From: Aphelidium insulamus
Taxonomy: Eukaryota > Aphelidiomycota > Aphelidea > Aphelidiaceae
DNA: 64,000 bases
Direction of reading: 5' to 3'
Assembly: GCA_036784855.1 (NCBI GenBank)
Contig: JAZDSV010000005.1
Location: 62,001 to 126,000 of the forward strand
The translations under genes and the position numbers were made by a program. Each line of letters begins with the position of its first letter. Positions within the stretch are counted from its first letter, which is position 1. The notes beneath the pieces were generated by a model that had not been told where the DNA came from, did not search any database, and was given only the letters and a program-made list of their open reading frames with translations. Shown piece by piece: positions 1-10,452 of the stretch.

Positions 1-2
1 AT

Positions 3-1467
3 AATCCTCTGCTGCGCACATACTTTATGAGTGACCAGCACAACAAGGAGCTGTGCGGCAATGAGCGAGCTCGTTGTCTGGCATGCCAAGTCGACAACCT
101 CTTTGCCAATGTATGCTTGATGGTATACAATTTATATTGATTAACACAGAACACCACATTAGGTGTATGGCGGAGAGAGTACGCCGTTCGTGCCAAACGA
201 ATTTTTGTGGTCAATGTGGATGTCGTGCAGCCAGCTGGTTGGCTACGCGCAGCAGGATGCGCACGAATTCTTCATCGGCGCGCTGAATGGCATACACTCG
301 GATTTGGAAAAGTTTCCACCGCCCAATAGCAAGTCGCCGTCACGGCACTCTGGCGCAGATGTGACGGCGGTAGACCCGCACGCCTGTCATTGTGTGATAC
401 ACCGAGTGTTCTCGGGCCTGTTTGAGAGTCGCGTCACATGTCTGCTGTGCGGCAACCAGAACATGGTCTGTGACCCGTTCCTCGATATCTCGCTGGACAT
501 TCGCCCGCTTACCGCGGCGGTCCTGGCGTCTCCCATGTTTGTTGACGGGGTGGGACCGCCTTTGGCTTCGTCGGCGACAAAAGTGGAACACCCTGTTACA
601 ACAATGGCGATAGCACCAAGCGAATTGTCTGGGATCATTACCGAAGCGAAAGTACCGACACCAGTCCAGCTGGTCAAACCAGCTCGCGCCACCAACGCTC
701 TACTGCCGCCACCAGTGAACACTAAAGGCCACGACGCATTCCTCACACTGTATGAGTGTCTGGATCTGTTCACGCACCAGGAGCGCCTCAGCACCGCCGA
801 ATACAAGTGCAGTGCCTGCGTTAATTCCGCACGGGATGGAATCAAGCCCCACGCACCGCACAGCCGGATCGCTGGCGCCACCAAACAAGTGTCGCTGAAG
901 AAGTTGCCGCCCGTGCTCGCCCTGCAGTTGAAACGATTTGACCACCGGCACCAGAACTCGTCATCATCATATGCTGGAAATGGTGGTGGCGGAACATCTA
1001 TGGAGTCTTTGCAGAATGGTGGCGGCAAGCTTGATGTGATGGCACGTGTGCATTGTATTGATGATAGTGCTGATATGATTTGCAGATCCGATTCCCACTA
1101 GACTTGGATATGAGCAGCTACACGACGAAGGCAATGTACAACGACCATGACAACAATAACTTGACTCCACTCGCCAAGCATCCCGACTGTCAGTACACTC
1201 TGTTCGCCGTGGTGGTCCATCAGGGCACGCTGCACACCGGTCACTACACCAGCTATGTGCGACAGAGTGGCAGTGCGGGTCAATGGTTCAAATTTGATGA
1301 TCACATGGTCACGCTGGCCAACTGGAGCGAGGTGTCCAAGTCTCAGGCGTACGTGATACATACATATGTGCAATGATACATACATATGTGCAATGATACA
1401 TCTACACGTATTAATTGTGTGCAGGTACATGTGCTTTTACATTAAGCAAAACATTTGCTACTTATAA
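3..1467 (+). CDS. USP22/Ubp8-like ubiquitin C-terminal hydrolase (5' partial)
   Basis: Cysteine protease of the USP family that removes ubiquitin; the closest resemblance I can recall is USP22/Ubp8, the deubiquitinase of the SAGA complex, which acts on histone H2B in the nucleus. Exons 3-110, 163-1035, 1086-1348 and 1425-1467 give 428 residues. The window starts inside the gene, so the catalytic Cys box is missing. Visible are NPLLRTYF, the QQDAHEF box, two CxxC knuckles (CLLC, CSAC), LQLKRF, the His box HTGHYTSYV followed by WFKFDDHMV, and a C-terminal AYMCFYIK that matches the USP terminal strand. About 100 extra residues lie between the two CxxC knuckles. Family assignment is strong, USP22 orthology moderate. 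Confidence 0.85.
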
Positions 1468-1630
1468 GCGCGGGAATAGAGGGAATGGCTGCACATTTCT
1501 AACTATATTATAAGGTAGCTGCACTGTGGCAGCGCTGGTCATAAGGTTGTGTATGGCAAGGTATGACACAATTTTGTGTAAAAGGCAGGGAAGACGTGCT
1601 TGTATCAGGCTTCAATCAATCAGACTTCAA

Positions 1631-2737
1631 ATGCCCGTCGCACACCAAATTCACCCGGCGGCCAAAGGCGGCTTCGACTTTAGCAATGTGAAGCGGTATG
1701 CACCCGCTGGTGTCCGCACACACACAGACAAGATAAGCATACATATACTTACACATCATGTGCAGAAACCAGGCCGTCGAGGCATCCAACCGCGGCGCCC
1801 GCCTGCCAAAGACCACCAAGACCGGCACAACCATTGTGGGAGTGCAGTTCAAGGTACAAGCTGCATACACCACATGCCATGCTGTTGCCGAGTAACTTAC
1901 CGGTAACAACTCCAGGATGGAATCGTGCTGGGCGCCGACACCCGTGCCACCGAGGGCCCGATTGTGGCCGACAAGAACTGCGAAAAGATCCACTACCTGG
2001 CGCCCAACATGTACTGCTGCGGCGCGGGCACTGCCGCAGACACCGAGATGTCCACACTGCTGATTAGCAGTCAGCTGGAGCTGCATTCGCTGCACACTGG
2101 CCGTGAGGCGCGTGTCGCCACGGCACTCACAATGCTCAAGCAGATGCTCTTCAAGTTAGTATTGTGCTTACTAGTATGTACATCTACTCTACTATAACTA
2201 TAAATATGTGCAGGTACCAGGGCCAGGTTGGCGCGGCGTTGGTGCTGGGTGGAATCGACTGCACTGGACCCCATCTGTACACTATTGCACCGCACGGCAG
2301 CACTGACAAGCTGCCCTATGTGACCATGGGTTCTGGTTCCCTTGCCGCAATGGCCGTGTTTGAAGCCAAGTGGCGCAAAGATATGACGGTACACTACATA
2401 CATGCATTTTATACATGCAAATTGACGTTTATATAATATCGTATATTTATATCGGTATTTAACATCGTAGCGCGACGAGGCCGTCCAAATTGTGTCAGAG
2501 GCAATTCAGGCGGGAATATTCAACGACTTGGGGTCGGGCAGCAATGTGGACGTGACAGTGATTACAAAGGGCAACGTGGAGATCCTGCGCAACTTCCTGA
2601 AGCCCAACGAGCGCCCGCCCAAGGAGCAGTCGTATGTGTTTCCGCGCGGCACCACCGCCGTGCTCAAGACGAGCATTCGAAAGTTTGTCGATGTTGTCGA
2701 GGTGGCTGCCCCGGACGCCATGGATATCTCCACTTGA
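1631..2737 (+). CDS. PSMB7: 20S proteasome subunit beta type-7 (beta-2, trypsin-like)
   Basis: Catalytic beta-2 subunit of the 20S proteasome, which cuts after basic residues. Exons 1631-1695, 1766-1853, 1916-2154, 2214-2388 and 2471-2737 give 277 residues, the usual length. A propeptide begins [17 protein letters not shown] and ends KTG; the mature protein then starts with the catalytic threonine of [20 protein letters not shown] and VADKNC supply the conserved Asp and Lys of the active site, and [13 protein letters not shown] is near-identical to yeast Pup1. The C-terminal arm that clasps beta-3 is present. It lies 164 bp downstream of the USP gene on the same strand. Confidence 0.96.
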
Positions 2738-3173
2738 TATGCCGTGGGCGTCCTGTTCTTCATGTTCACTACATACGTGCAGCATAAACTGAGTGTGACC
2801 GTTTAATTGAGGTGTCTTTAGGATATATGCCTGTATGAAGACCAATACTAGGTATTATACTGGTTGCTGAAGCACGCATACATTCAAAAGCGATTTGTGA
2901 AAGTATATTGTGCGCCTGTTGTACAACAAGCGGCGAAGATTTGAAAGTATATTGTTGCAATAGGCGCTGAATGCCAGTGCATATACAACAGCACAGTTTT
3001 AATTCAACCTTGTTGTGTCATCGCGCCATTGTGTCTGCGCGCTTGTAAACACGTCTGCGGCCGTAACACACACCGCCGCCCACGCTCTGCCACACGCTCG
3101 CCCACGCACACGCTCGCCCACGCACACACTGCCACACACACACACACACACACATATACGCACTGCACTTACA
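2738..3173. other. Intergenic, CA-rich toward its 3' end
   Basis: No gene seen. The last 100 bp carry a (CA)n-rich run (about 3136-3155) immediately upstream of the UBE2H start, presumably in its promoter or 5' UTR. Short open frames here are low-complexity shadows. Confidence 0.6.
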
Positions 3174-3954
3174 ATGTCCTCGCCGCGACGAAGGATAGAG
3201 ACGGACGTGATGAAGCTGTGAGTGCCGCCGGTGGTGTTGGTCCACATGTGCTCACACTTCCACCCCGGGCAGCCTGATGAGCGACTACGAGGTGACGCTG
3301 GTCAATGACAACATGCAAGAGTTCTATATCAGATTCCACGGACCCACCGACAGTATGTGCACAGATGGTATCATCATCATGTCTGACGGCGATCACCTGC
3401 AGCGCCGTTCCAGAATGGCGTGTGGAAGATCCACGTGGAGATCCCCGACCAGTACCCATACAAGTCGCCCTCCATCGGTTTCATGAACAAGATATTCCAC
3501 CCCAACATTGATGAGATGTGCGTGTAGTTGCACGAATATATATATATATCCATGGAGCTGACACTAATGTGCTATGATCATAGAAGTGGATCGGTCTGCC
3601 TAGATGTCATCAACCAGACGTGGTCGCCCATGTTTGGCAAGTGTGCACCATATCGTGCACTCTGTACTTGAATATCTCATATTGCATGCAGATATGATCA
3701 ACATATTTGAAGTGTTTCTACCACAACTATTGCGCTATCCCAATCCCACCGACCCGCTGAATGGCGATGCTGCATCCTTGCTGCTGCGTGAACCTGCATC
3801 ATACGACGCCAAAGTGAAGGAGTATGTGCAGCGCTACGCCACCAAAGAGGCGTATGACGCGGCGGCCGGTGGCGAGGATGACTCGGCGGACGAGGAGATG
3901 AGTTCTATTGACTCGTTCTCGGATGATGAGGCTGCCGGTGACATGGAGTTGTAG
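3174..3954 (+). CDS. UBE2H: Ubiquitin-conjugating enzyme E2 H (UBE2H/Ubc8)
   Basis: E2 enzyme that passes ubiquitin from E1 to substrates, known for histone ubiquitination and as the E2 of the GID/CTLH ligase. Exons 3174-3217, 3273-3352, 3403-3517, 3584-3636 and 3692-3954 give 184 residues (human 183). Visible are [19 protein letters not shown], the HPN motif in IFHPNID, and the catalytic Cys in [12 protein letters not shown]. The tail is acidic and ends DMEL exactly as in human UBE2H. Intron 4 begins with GC (G|GCAAGT at 3637), a non-canonical GC-AG intron required to keep the frame and the conserved MINIFE junction. Confidence 0.96.
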
Positions 3955-4134
3955 ATACGGCATGTTGTTGGCGGCAGTTGAAACTATACTAGAGAGCAGT
4001 TGTCCACACATTGTCTATATGTGAAGTAATCTAGACATAGTGCTACTCAAGCAAATGTATATTGTGGATTTCAAATAAATTGGAGCAAAAAAAAATCCGT
4101 TTCACCAACGATTTTGCCTCACTAAAACAACGAA

Positions 4135-4389
4135 ATGCCTGCCAATAATACAGTCGCCGCTGGTGATGCCGCTGCTACCAATACTACCGCCGCCGGCGCC
4201 AATGCTTGTGCTTGTGCCAGTGCCAATACCTGCGCTAGACATGCCTCTGGTGTTGCCAATGCTGCTGGTTCTGTGGCTGTTGTTGCGGTAGTAAGCTGGT
4301 GCTGTTCCTCCACTGATGCTAGAAGATCGACAAGGACCCTTCGAGTACATGGTCATGCAAGAATAAACAGCCAACCTTTATCCATTTAA
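4135..4389. other. Low-complexity GCN/GGT-rich segment, no confident gene
   Basis: Both strands stay open here (84 codons plus, 90 codons minus) because the DNA is a degenerate trinucleotide-like run. Translations are Ala/Asn-rich or Ser/Gly-rich with no recognisable family. A poly-A stretch at 4087-4095 just upstream looks like the end of the UBE2H 3' flank. It could encode a small low-complexity protein, but I cannot support one. Confidence 0.3.
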
Positions 4390-4950
4390 TATATGTTCAC
4401 GCACATTTGCTCCTACTGAGATCGTTACCTTATCACCAGTGGATGTGATTATCCCAGTATGTATAAAGGTAAAGCTTTCTGTTTCGCAAATAGGTGCAAT
4501 GTACCACGACTTGTCACGACAAATCCATCGAGTACACAAGCATGCGAGTGTATTAAACTGTGAATGCGTGAAAATGTAAAATGAATGGATAAGTTGGGGC
4601 GGGAGACCCGCCGTAGTACGCGGTCTGCGCGTCTGTGAACCGGGAGAGATATATAGAGGCTAAAAAAAAGGAGTGCATCCGCGCGCTGTCACGTCGCTGC
4701 GAACTGAGGCGTTGATTGGCAGATCACTCTGGCGACAAATCCGCGAAATGTGAGTTGGTGAAAATGCATCATCCAATTAATAAAACCACGAATTTCGTTG
4801 ATATCAACAGTTTTGAGAAATCCGCGGCAAAACCACGCAGAAATCAGCGAATTGAGGCACATATCGCTGATTTTTGCTGCCAGCGGCAAGGTCAGGGTTG
4901 GCACACAAAACAACGGATTGGGCACCCCAATCCCGCGATTTAGCGCGTTG
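4390..4950. other. Intergenic region before the inverted-repeat element
   Basis: No gene recognised. A 7-bp inverted repeat (GGATTGG, 5-nt loop, CCAATCC) lies at 4915-4933, near the left end of the element. The open frames at 4689-4943 are mirrored on both strands and resemble nothing known. Confidence 0.4.
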
Positions 4951-4998
4951 TTATATCATTGGCAAAAATGCTTTGCGCACATTTATTTGAATTTGTTA

Positions 4999-5160
4999 CA
5001 CGCCGCGTTAACTCACTCGCACGCCGCGTCGACTCACTGCGCACATTAAATTTGCGTGACACGCCAAACAAATTAAATACACGCCGCGTCGACTCACTCA
5101 CACACCGCGTTGACTTCCCGCGCACACCGCGTTGACTTGAATCGCACACCGCGTCAACTC
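4999..5160 (+). repeat. Left inverted arm with tandem GTYRAC units
   Basis: The arm contains six units, each a CRCCGCG-type block followed by GTYRAC (GTTAAC, GTCGAC, GTCGAC, GTTGAC, GTTGAC, GTCAAC) and ACTC or ACTT. A unique AT-richer spacer (about 5041-5080) separates units 2 and 3. Units vary almost only by C-to-T or G-to-A changes. Confidence 0.8.
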
Positions 5161-5389
5161 GCATCGCACACCAATGAACTTTACATTATGAGCTTGATTA
5201 TTTCATTGTCAACGTGCTTCAGTAGTTTATAAATACGATATGACTAAAATACCAAGTAAATACGTACAGAGTCCATAATCACTGTTTATTACATTAATAA
5301 CCTAATGTACAAGCAAGAGCCACATGAATACTTGATGTCAACCGTATAACTGCACTTCATGTACAATTCAATCGGCAAATCGGTTACAA

Positions 5390-6240
5390 TCAGTCATCAT
5401 TTTCATCTAATACACCAGTATGAGATGTTATAGTAGTGAGGGTTATAGCCACACCAACAGCCATGTACATAGCCAGCCAACATAATGTACAGTGTATGGT
5501 AAACATAATGCACAAATAGCATAGTACGTACATATAGGGGCGTGCATATGTGGGTACATAAGCTGGCCCCATGCAGCGGGTGCAAATGGCTTGCCTCCAC
5601 CAGCATTACCATAACTCCAAGATTAGGTGAAGCGCCATATACAAGTCGCAACCATGTACCCGGCATAAGGTATCTGTCGTATTCAGCTGTAGCATGCCAT
5701 ATGTGTAAATGCATCATATACGTATCACCAGACAGTATACAGTTCGTCATACCTTTGTCATGGGTACTTGCGTCACTGAAGTGTTGTGTAGAATATCCAT
5801 GACATACTACTGCCAGCAATATTTGGTCTTCCACTACACGGATGAGCCAGAGCCATGCCATTGCCAAATACGTTTTGCGTATCCATAAAATCCTGTAGCA
5901 CATGTAAGTTGGCATTAGACATGTGCTCATACCTGCATCAACAATGCCACGTCTGGCGAGTGCAGTTGGGTATGCCGACTACAACAATCGTATACTTTTC
6001 CAGTGAACCGCTTTACATCACAATGCACCCCCTGGCAATGCTGCAAGACTTTTAGAAGCTTCTACCAAATGTGCATGTTTACTGCCGCCACTTGTCCATG
6101 GCAGATATATCTGGGTAATCAGTGTGTGCAGCCAGAATCCCACCGCACCCATACCGACTATCCACGCCACCACAGAGGCCAGAACAAAACCGCAGGATTA
6201 ACCGATATCAGGGAGATGCTCTGTGACACATATTGCTGAC
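5390..6240 (-). pseudogene. Damaged or incompletely resolved intron-containing gene for a small membrane protein
   Basis: Between the inverted repeats the minus strand shows protein-like pieces joined by plausible splice sites: a hydrophobic segment (GMGAVGFWLHTLITQIYLPW), then GVHCDVKRFTGKVYDCCSRH, then after a GTATGA...CTACAG intron DFMDTQNVFGNGMALAHP and EYDRYLMPGTWLRLVYGASP, then a hydrophobic C-terminal segment ending LDENDD. Between the first two pieces the frame shifts by one at a run of five C (6028-6032, plus strand); either a base was gained or lost or a 34-nt intron is used. No start Met is found upstream. I do not recognise the family. Frame is not fully resolved, so this may be a decayed captured gene or a living gene I have mis-spliced. 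Confidence 0.4.
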
Positions 6241-6294
6241 AGCAACAGCAGGCGTGCGCAGCATACATAGCGAAAGGAAGCAGATATGCATTAG

Positions 6295-6445
6295 TGTGCA
6301 ATACAAGTCAACGCGGTGTGCAATACAAGTCAACGCAATGTGCAATACGAGTCGACGCGGCGTGTATTTAATTTGTTTGGCGTGTCACGCAAATTTAATG
6401 TGCGCAGTGAGTCGACGCGGTGTGCGAGTGAGTTAACGCGGCGTG
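6295..6445 (-). repeat. Right inverted arm with tandem GTYRAC units
   Basis: Read on the minus strand, this arm repeats the order of the left arm: GTTAAC, GTCGAC, spacer, GTCGAC, GTTGAC, GTTGAC. The outer 97 bp differ from the left arm at one position (CG versus CA), while the inner units diverge more, with TTGCG replacing CCGCG in one copy. Confidence 0.8.
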
Positions 6446-6588
6446 GGTGTTAGTCGATTAAATGTGTGCGAAAATGCTCAGCCTATATCATTTTATTTGA
6501 AACGCACAATACCCAGTGAACAGCACGATAAATATATTGAGTGGGCTGCGTTATAGCGCGGCCAACAAGAAAAGATCAAGTGGCGTAT

Positions 6589-7808
6589 TCATTGTGTCAA
6601 TGCGGCGCCCAGCTTATAGTTGAGAATCTGCACAATGTACATATGAGGGGTTTATCTTTAGCGAACAAGACGCATCACGAACCTTGTTCCAGTCCAGCTT
6701 GTTCCGTGTGACGGGTAGCACACGACGCAGTCCTTTGAATGTATTATCGGCCAGCTGCACATAGCTCTCATTCAGCGCCAACTGGTACTCATGCTCCGCA
6801 TTCTTGATGAACTGGACGATATCTTCTGCCGTGGCAGCGGGGTCCTAGCAATTTGTCCATTCAATTTGCGTACAGCTTGCAATGATATATACGCACAGCG
6901 TTGGCTTGAAGAGTGGTGGTGATTTCCTTGTCAGTGTTCAGCTGCACATTGCCGTCCTCGTAATAGTGCACATTGACTCGCAGCAGTCCCGTCAGCGCAC
7001 CAGCGACACCGGTCCCGTCAGCCACCTTGACCTGCCACTCGGACCTCCACCGGCCGTTCCTATCGCATAAGTACACACCACACACACACACACGTAAGTA
7101 TCACTATTCCGCACCAAAAGTTGGCCGGGTTGTACTTGTTGTTTACGAGGACAATGGTCAGCGTGCCGTCCTTGGCGTATACTGCCGACACGCCGCCCGC
7201 ATAGTGATCAGCGACATACTTTTGAACCGCGGCATCCAAAGCCGCACGCCACTTGCCACCACCGCCCTCAGTCTTGGCAGGCGCCTCGTACGGCTCCGCC
7301 TTGGACGCAATTTGGCGAATATGGTCAAACTTGAACTTGGTCATGGAGCGCGGGTCGTAGAATGTGTTCTCGTCGTCCAGTTCGCCGTGCTTCGACACCA
7401 GCACATGCTGGGCGCCGTCACCGTTCGCCGCGGCCGCAGCGCCGTCCAGCTTGCATGTCATGAACTGTGTCAGGTTGTACTCGTGCACGGCCGCCTTGAT
7501 GCCCATCTGCAGCTTGGCGTCGTCGTTGACCAGGATGCGGACATCTATGAAGCATCATACGTGTATCAGACGGGGAGTCGAAATCCAGACACATCAGATG
7601 TCGCCGCTGACCCATCACGTACCGTTGAGCACCTATGTAGATGAGAGTGAGTGATGTGTGGTGTGGTGTGGAGGAATGTGTGACGGAGTAAGGGATGAGT
7701 AGGGCAGGGATGGATAGCACACACCTCATGAAACTCTCCCGGCGGAGCGTCCACCAAGAACCCGGCGGCCATCTTTACCCGCTCATCTATGCTCACCGCG
7801 GTGGCCAT
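6589..7808 (-). CDS. CAPZA: F-actin-capping protein subunit alpha
   Basis: Alpha subunit of CapZ, which with the beta subunit caps actin barbed ends. Six exons (7725-7808, 7623-7632, 7115-7544, 6897-7059, 6683-6844, 6589-6627) give 295 residues (human 286). Diagnostic stretches are DERVKMAAGFLVDAPPGEFH at the N-terminus, KFKFDHIR, DHYAGGVSAVYAKDG, NGRWRSEW, VHYYEDGNVQL, and the C-terminal LRRVLPVTRNKLDWNK then ILNYKLG, the actin-binding tentacle region. Exon 2 is only 10 nt (GTGCTCAACG, coding V-L-N-D with its neighbour) and restores the conserved GEFHEVLNDVR. All splice sites are GT-AG. Confidence 0.95.
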
Positions 7809-8462
7809 TGTGCAGATATGTGTCTGTGTGTGAGTGCTGCTGTTGCTGTAGATGGTGCTGCTGTATGGCAAAGGGAATGCGCTGGCAAAGACGGAGTTAT
7901 TAGTAGCAAACAGCCCGATGCCTTAAGCCAATTGCTTAATTAAGCGAATGGGTGTCTTTGTACAGTGCGGTAGGCTATGCACAGATGTAAATATATATGT
8001 GCATGTATATATATTTGTTTATACCCAGCAAAAACTCTTTTATTTACGAACGCAAGTATGCATACATGTCTATTGTTGGAGGTGCTTTGTGTGTGTATAT
8101 GATGTGTAATATGATGTGTGCATAGAGATGGTGATTTTGTACTTGGTAATACACCATACATATATAAGTGCACATTCCGTATTCCGTATTCCGTATGCAC
8201 GGATTGCGGGGATTTCCACTTTTGCAACCCAAAGGACCACGTCTGCAAAACTACCCACTAGTTGTGCACCTGCCTGACCTGGCACATTCCACGAAGAAAT
8301 AATAATATGCAGCCTGCTATTAGCGGTATACATATGAGATAGATAACACGCATATTATGTACTTGTGAGTAGTGTGCTGTTATCCGATAATATATTAAGC
8401 GCGCACGCGGGGACAATCGCCGCAAACACACACAGCTAAAACACTCAACACTCAACACAAAG
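7809..8462. other. Intergenic between divergently oriented genes
   Basis: Shared upstream region of CAPZA (minus) and MPDU1 (plus). It holds TG-rich and CTG-like runs (7820-7865), a triple CCGTATT repeat near 8178-8200 and AT-rich DNA. No gene seen; the minus-strand frames at 7940-8333 are shadows. Confidence 0.5.
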
Positions 8463-9260
8463 ATGACAACAATGGCGCTCACGCGGTGGGTGCAGGAGCG
8501 CGCCGCCGCCGCCATCCGCCAGGTCATCGGGCCCGGCTGTTTCACGCAGCTGTTTGAACAGCTGGACGTGATGGCGGGCGATATGCGGTGCGCACGCCTC
8601 CTCCTCTCCAAACTAATTGGCACGGCCATTGTGGTGGGCGGCGGCCTGGTCAAGGTGCCCCAGATACTCAAGATCATGGCGTCGTACAGTGTGAAGGGTC
8701 TGTCGCTGTCCAGCTACCTGCTGGAGACGGTGGGCTACACGGTGACGCTGGCGTACAACGTGCGGCACAGCAACCCGTTCAGCACGTACGGCGAGACCGC
8801 GCTAGTCAGCGCGCAAAACTTCTTCATCATCCTGCTGATACTGGGCTATCGCAAACAGCCGCTGGCACTGGCCACCGTGTCCACGTTCCTGATGGCGCTG
8901 ACGGCCGCCACATTCCATCCCACGCTGATCAGCGATGAGCAGATGGTGTGGCTGCAGGCAACCACGATCCCGGTGTCGGTGGCGTCCAAACTGCCGCAGA
9001 TCTGGAGCAACTGGCGCCAGAAGAGCACCGGCCAGCTGTCGGCCATCACGGTGTTGATGTACTTTTGCGGGTCGGCCGCACGCATCTTCACCACCATGCA
9101 AGAGGTGCTGGACCAGGTGATTCTGCTCGGCTACATGCTGGCCACCATACTCAATGGCGTGCTGCTCGCGCAAGTGCTGCGCTACTGGAACAACAGCAGT
9201 CCGCCGCCCCGTGATGACCTTGTCGACACTGCCAAGCACAGCAGCAAGAAGACAAAGTAA
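8463..9260 (+). CDS. MPDU1: Mannose-P-dolichol utilization defect 1 homologue (PQ-loop protein)
   Basis: ER membrane protein needed for use of dolichol-phosphate-mannose and -glucose in glycan and GPI-anchor assembly. A single exon of 265 residues (human 247). Two PQ-loop halves are visible: VKVPQILKIMASYSVKGLSL near residues 60-80 and SKLPQIWSNWRQKSTGQLS near residues 180-198, each followed by hydrophobic helices; YGETALVSAQNFFIILLIL between them is also typical. The Lys-rich C-terminus KHSSKKTK could act as an ER-retrieval signal. It is one of the few intronless genes here. Confidence 0.94.
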   Translation: MTTMALTRWVQERAAAAIRQVIGPGCFTQLFEQLDVMAGDMRCARLLLSKLIGTAIVVGGGLVKVPQILKIMASYSVKGLSLSSYLLETVGYTVTLAYNVRHSNPFSTYGETALVSAQNFFIILLILGYRKQPLALATVSTFLMALTAATFHPTLISDEQMVWLQATTIPVSVASKLPQIWSNWRQKSTGQLSAITVLMYFCGSAARIFTTMQEVLDQVILLGYMLATILNGVLLAQVLRYWNNSSPPPRDDLVDTAKHSSKKTK

Positions 9261-9296
9261 ATAAGTTGACTTACGCACTGGCAGTGTGTCGCCCAG

Positions 9297-9329
<33 letters not shown>

Positions 9330-9477
9330 TAATACAGCTATACACCATACATGCTTCTACATATAAAATTGTATATGTATATATACTAAATATATAGATA
9401 TATATAAGTGTCTGCTATGCAATCTATGCGATCTATGTATGAGAGATGTGCGCACTGGGACAACAATCAATCCACAA

Positions 9478-10397
9478 TTAGATCAGCAGACCGCCACCGC
9501 GGCGCTTGGAGGTGGCCTTCTCGGGCGGGGCCGTCTGACCAGCCATGTCGGGACGGTTGCGCCCCTGTTTCACGGGAGACGGCGTTCCCACGGCCAGCAG
9601 TGCGGCAACATCCGCGTCGTCAGTGATGGACGTGGCCGTGACAGTCGAAGTGGTGTTGGCGGTGTTGGTGTCGGATTTCTGCTGCCGGCGCGACAATCGT
9701 GGAGACGTGGGCGACTGTCGTTGAGGTGACGTTGGCGCAATGCGCTGCGGCAGGTTGCCAGATGTCTGCTGCGGCTGCTGATGCTGCTGATGCTGATACT
9801 GGAACTGTTGCTGTGGCTGAGTGGGAAGATCAAGTGACGGCACGTCGGACGGGCGGCGGTCCATCGCGCCACCTCCATGCTCCTCCAGCATCAGCTCGCT
9901 TGCGGGGAACAGAGTCTGACTATACAGTTATGCGTACATGAGCTTATATATAGATAAGAACAAGTAAAATAAGTGCACGAACTCGTGGTAGAGCGCGTTG
10001 GGGTCCAGCGTGCCGCCACCGCCATACTCGGCCGCCATCGGAACATTGGGCGCGAAGTAGTTGCCCGCGGTCGCATTGTACATCATGTAGCCGCCGTGCT
10101 GGTAGACCTGCTGCAGGGCCATCACGTTGTGGTTGAAGGCGTTGTACGGGTTGAAGCGCTGATAGGCGCCGCTGTTCAAGGACTGCGGAGAGACCAGTCT
10201 CCCACCCATTCCCGACGTCGGCGAACGCAAAAAGTTCTTGTCGCCCCCGATACCAGGCACGCCGATCATCATCAGCTGCGGCCGGGCGCTGCCGCGACTG
10301 TTGCGCTCCTTGGTGGCGCGACCGCGAATGTAGCACGCGTTGCATACAGACTGCACACAGACACACCCCCAGTTAAACACTGTTGTACGTACGCACA

Positions 10398-10452
<55 letters not shown>

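Larger units (their letters stand above)
4950..6485. mobile_element. Putative transposable or fold-back element with long terminal inverted repeats
   Basis: Two arms about 1.25 kb apart are inverted copies: a 97-bp core at 4999-5095 matches the reverse complement of 6349-6445 with one mismatch, and weaker similarity extends on both sides (for example ATATCATT and GCGCACATTTA outside the core, and 21-22 bp tandem units inside it). Such symmetry is typical of MITE, fold-back or TIR transposons. No transposase is visible. Instead the interior holds a damaged, intron-containing gene on the minus strand, suggesting a non-autonomous element that captured a host gene. Outer limits and any target-site duplication could not be fixed by eye. 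Confidence 0.6.

Noticed and set aside
387..1028. 213-codon minus-strand ORF
   Set aside because: Antisense shadow of the USP coding exon, with no recognisable motif.
3015..3277. Open frames over the CA-rich region before UBE2H
   Set aside because: Frames of dinucleotide repeats (His-Thr or Cys-Val runs) are open by composition only.
4102..4374. Ser/Gly-rich minus ORF and Ala/Asn-rich plus ORF over the same DNA
   Set aside because: Both arise from low-complexity trinucleotide-like sequence; no domain or splice support.
5403..5930. Single 175-codon minus-strand ORF inside the inverted-repeat element
   Set aside because: Only parts of it look like protein; splice sites and other frames give better pieces, so it was not kept as one intact gene.
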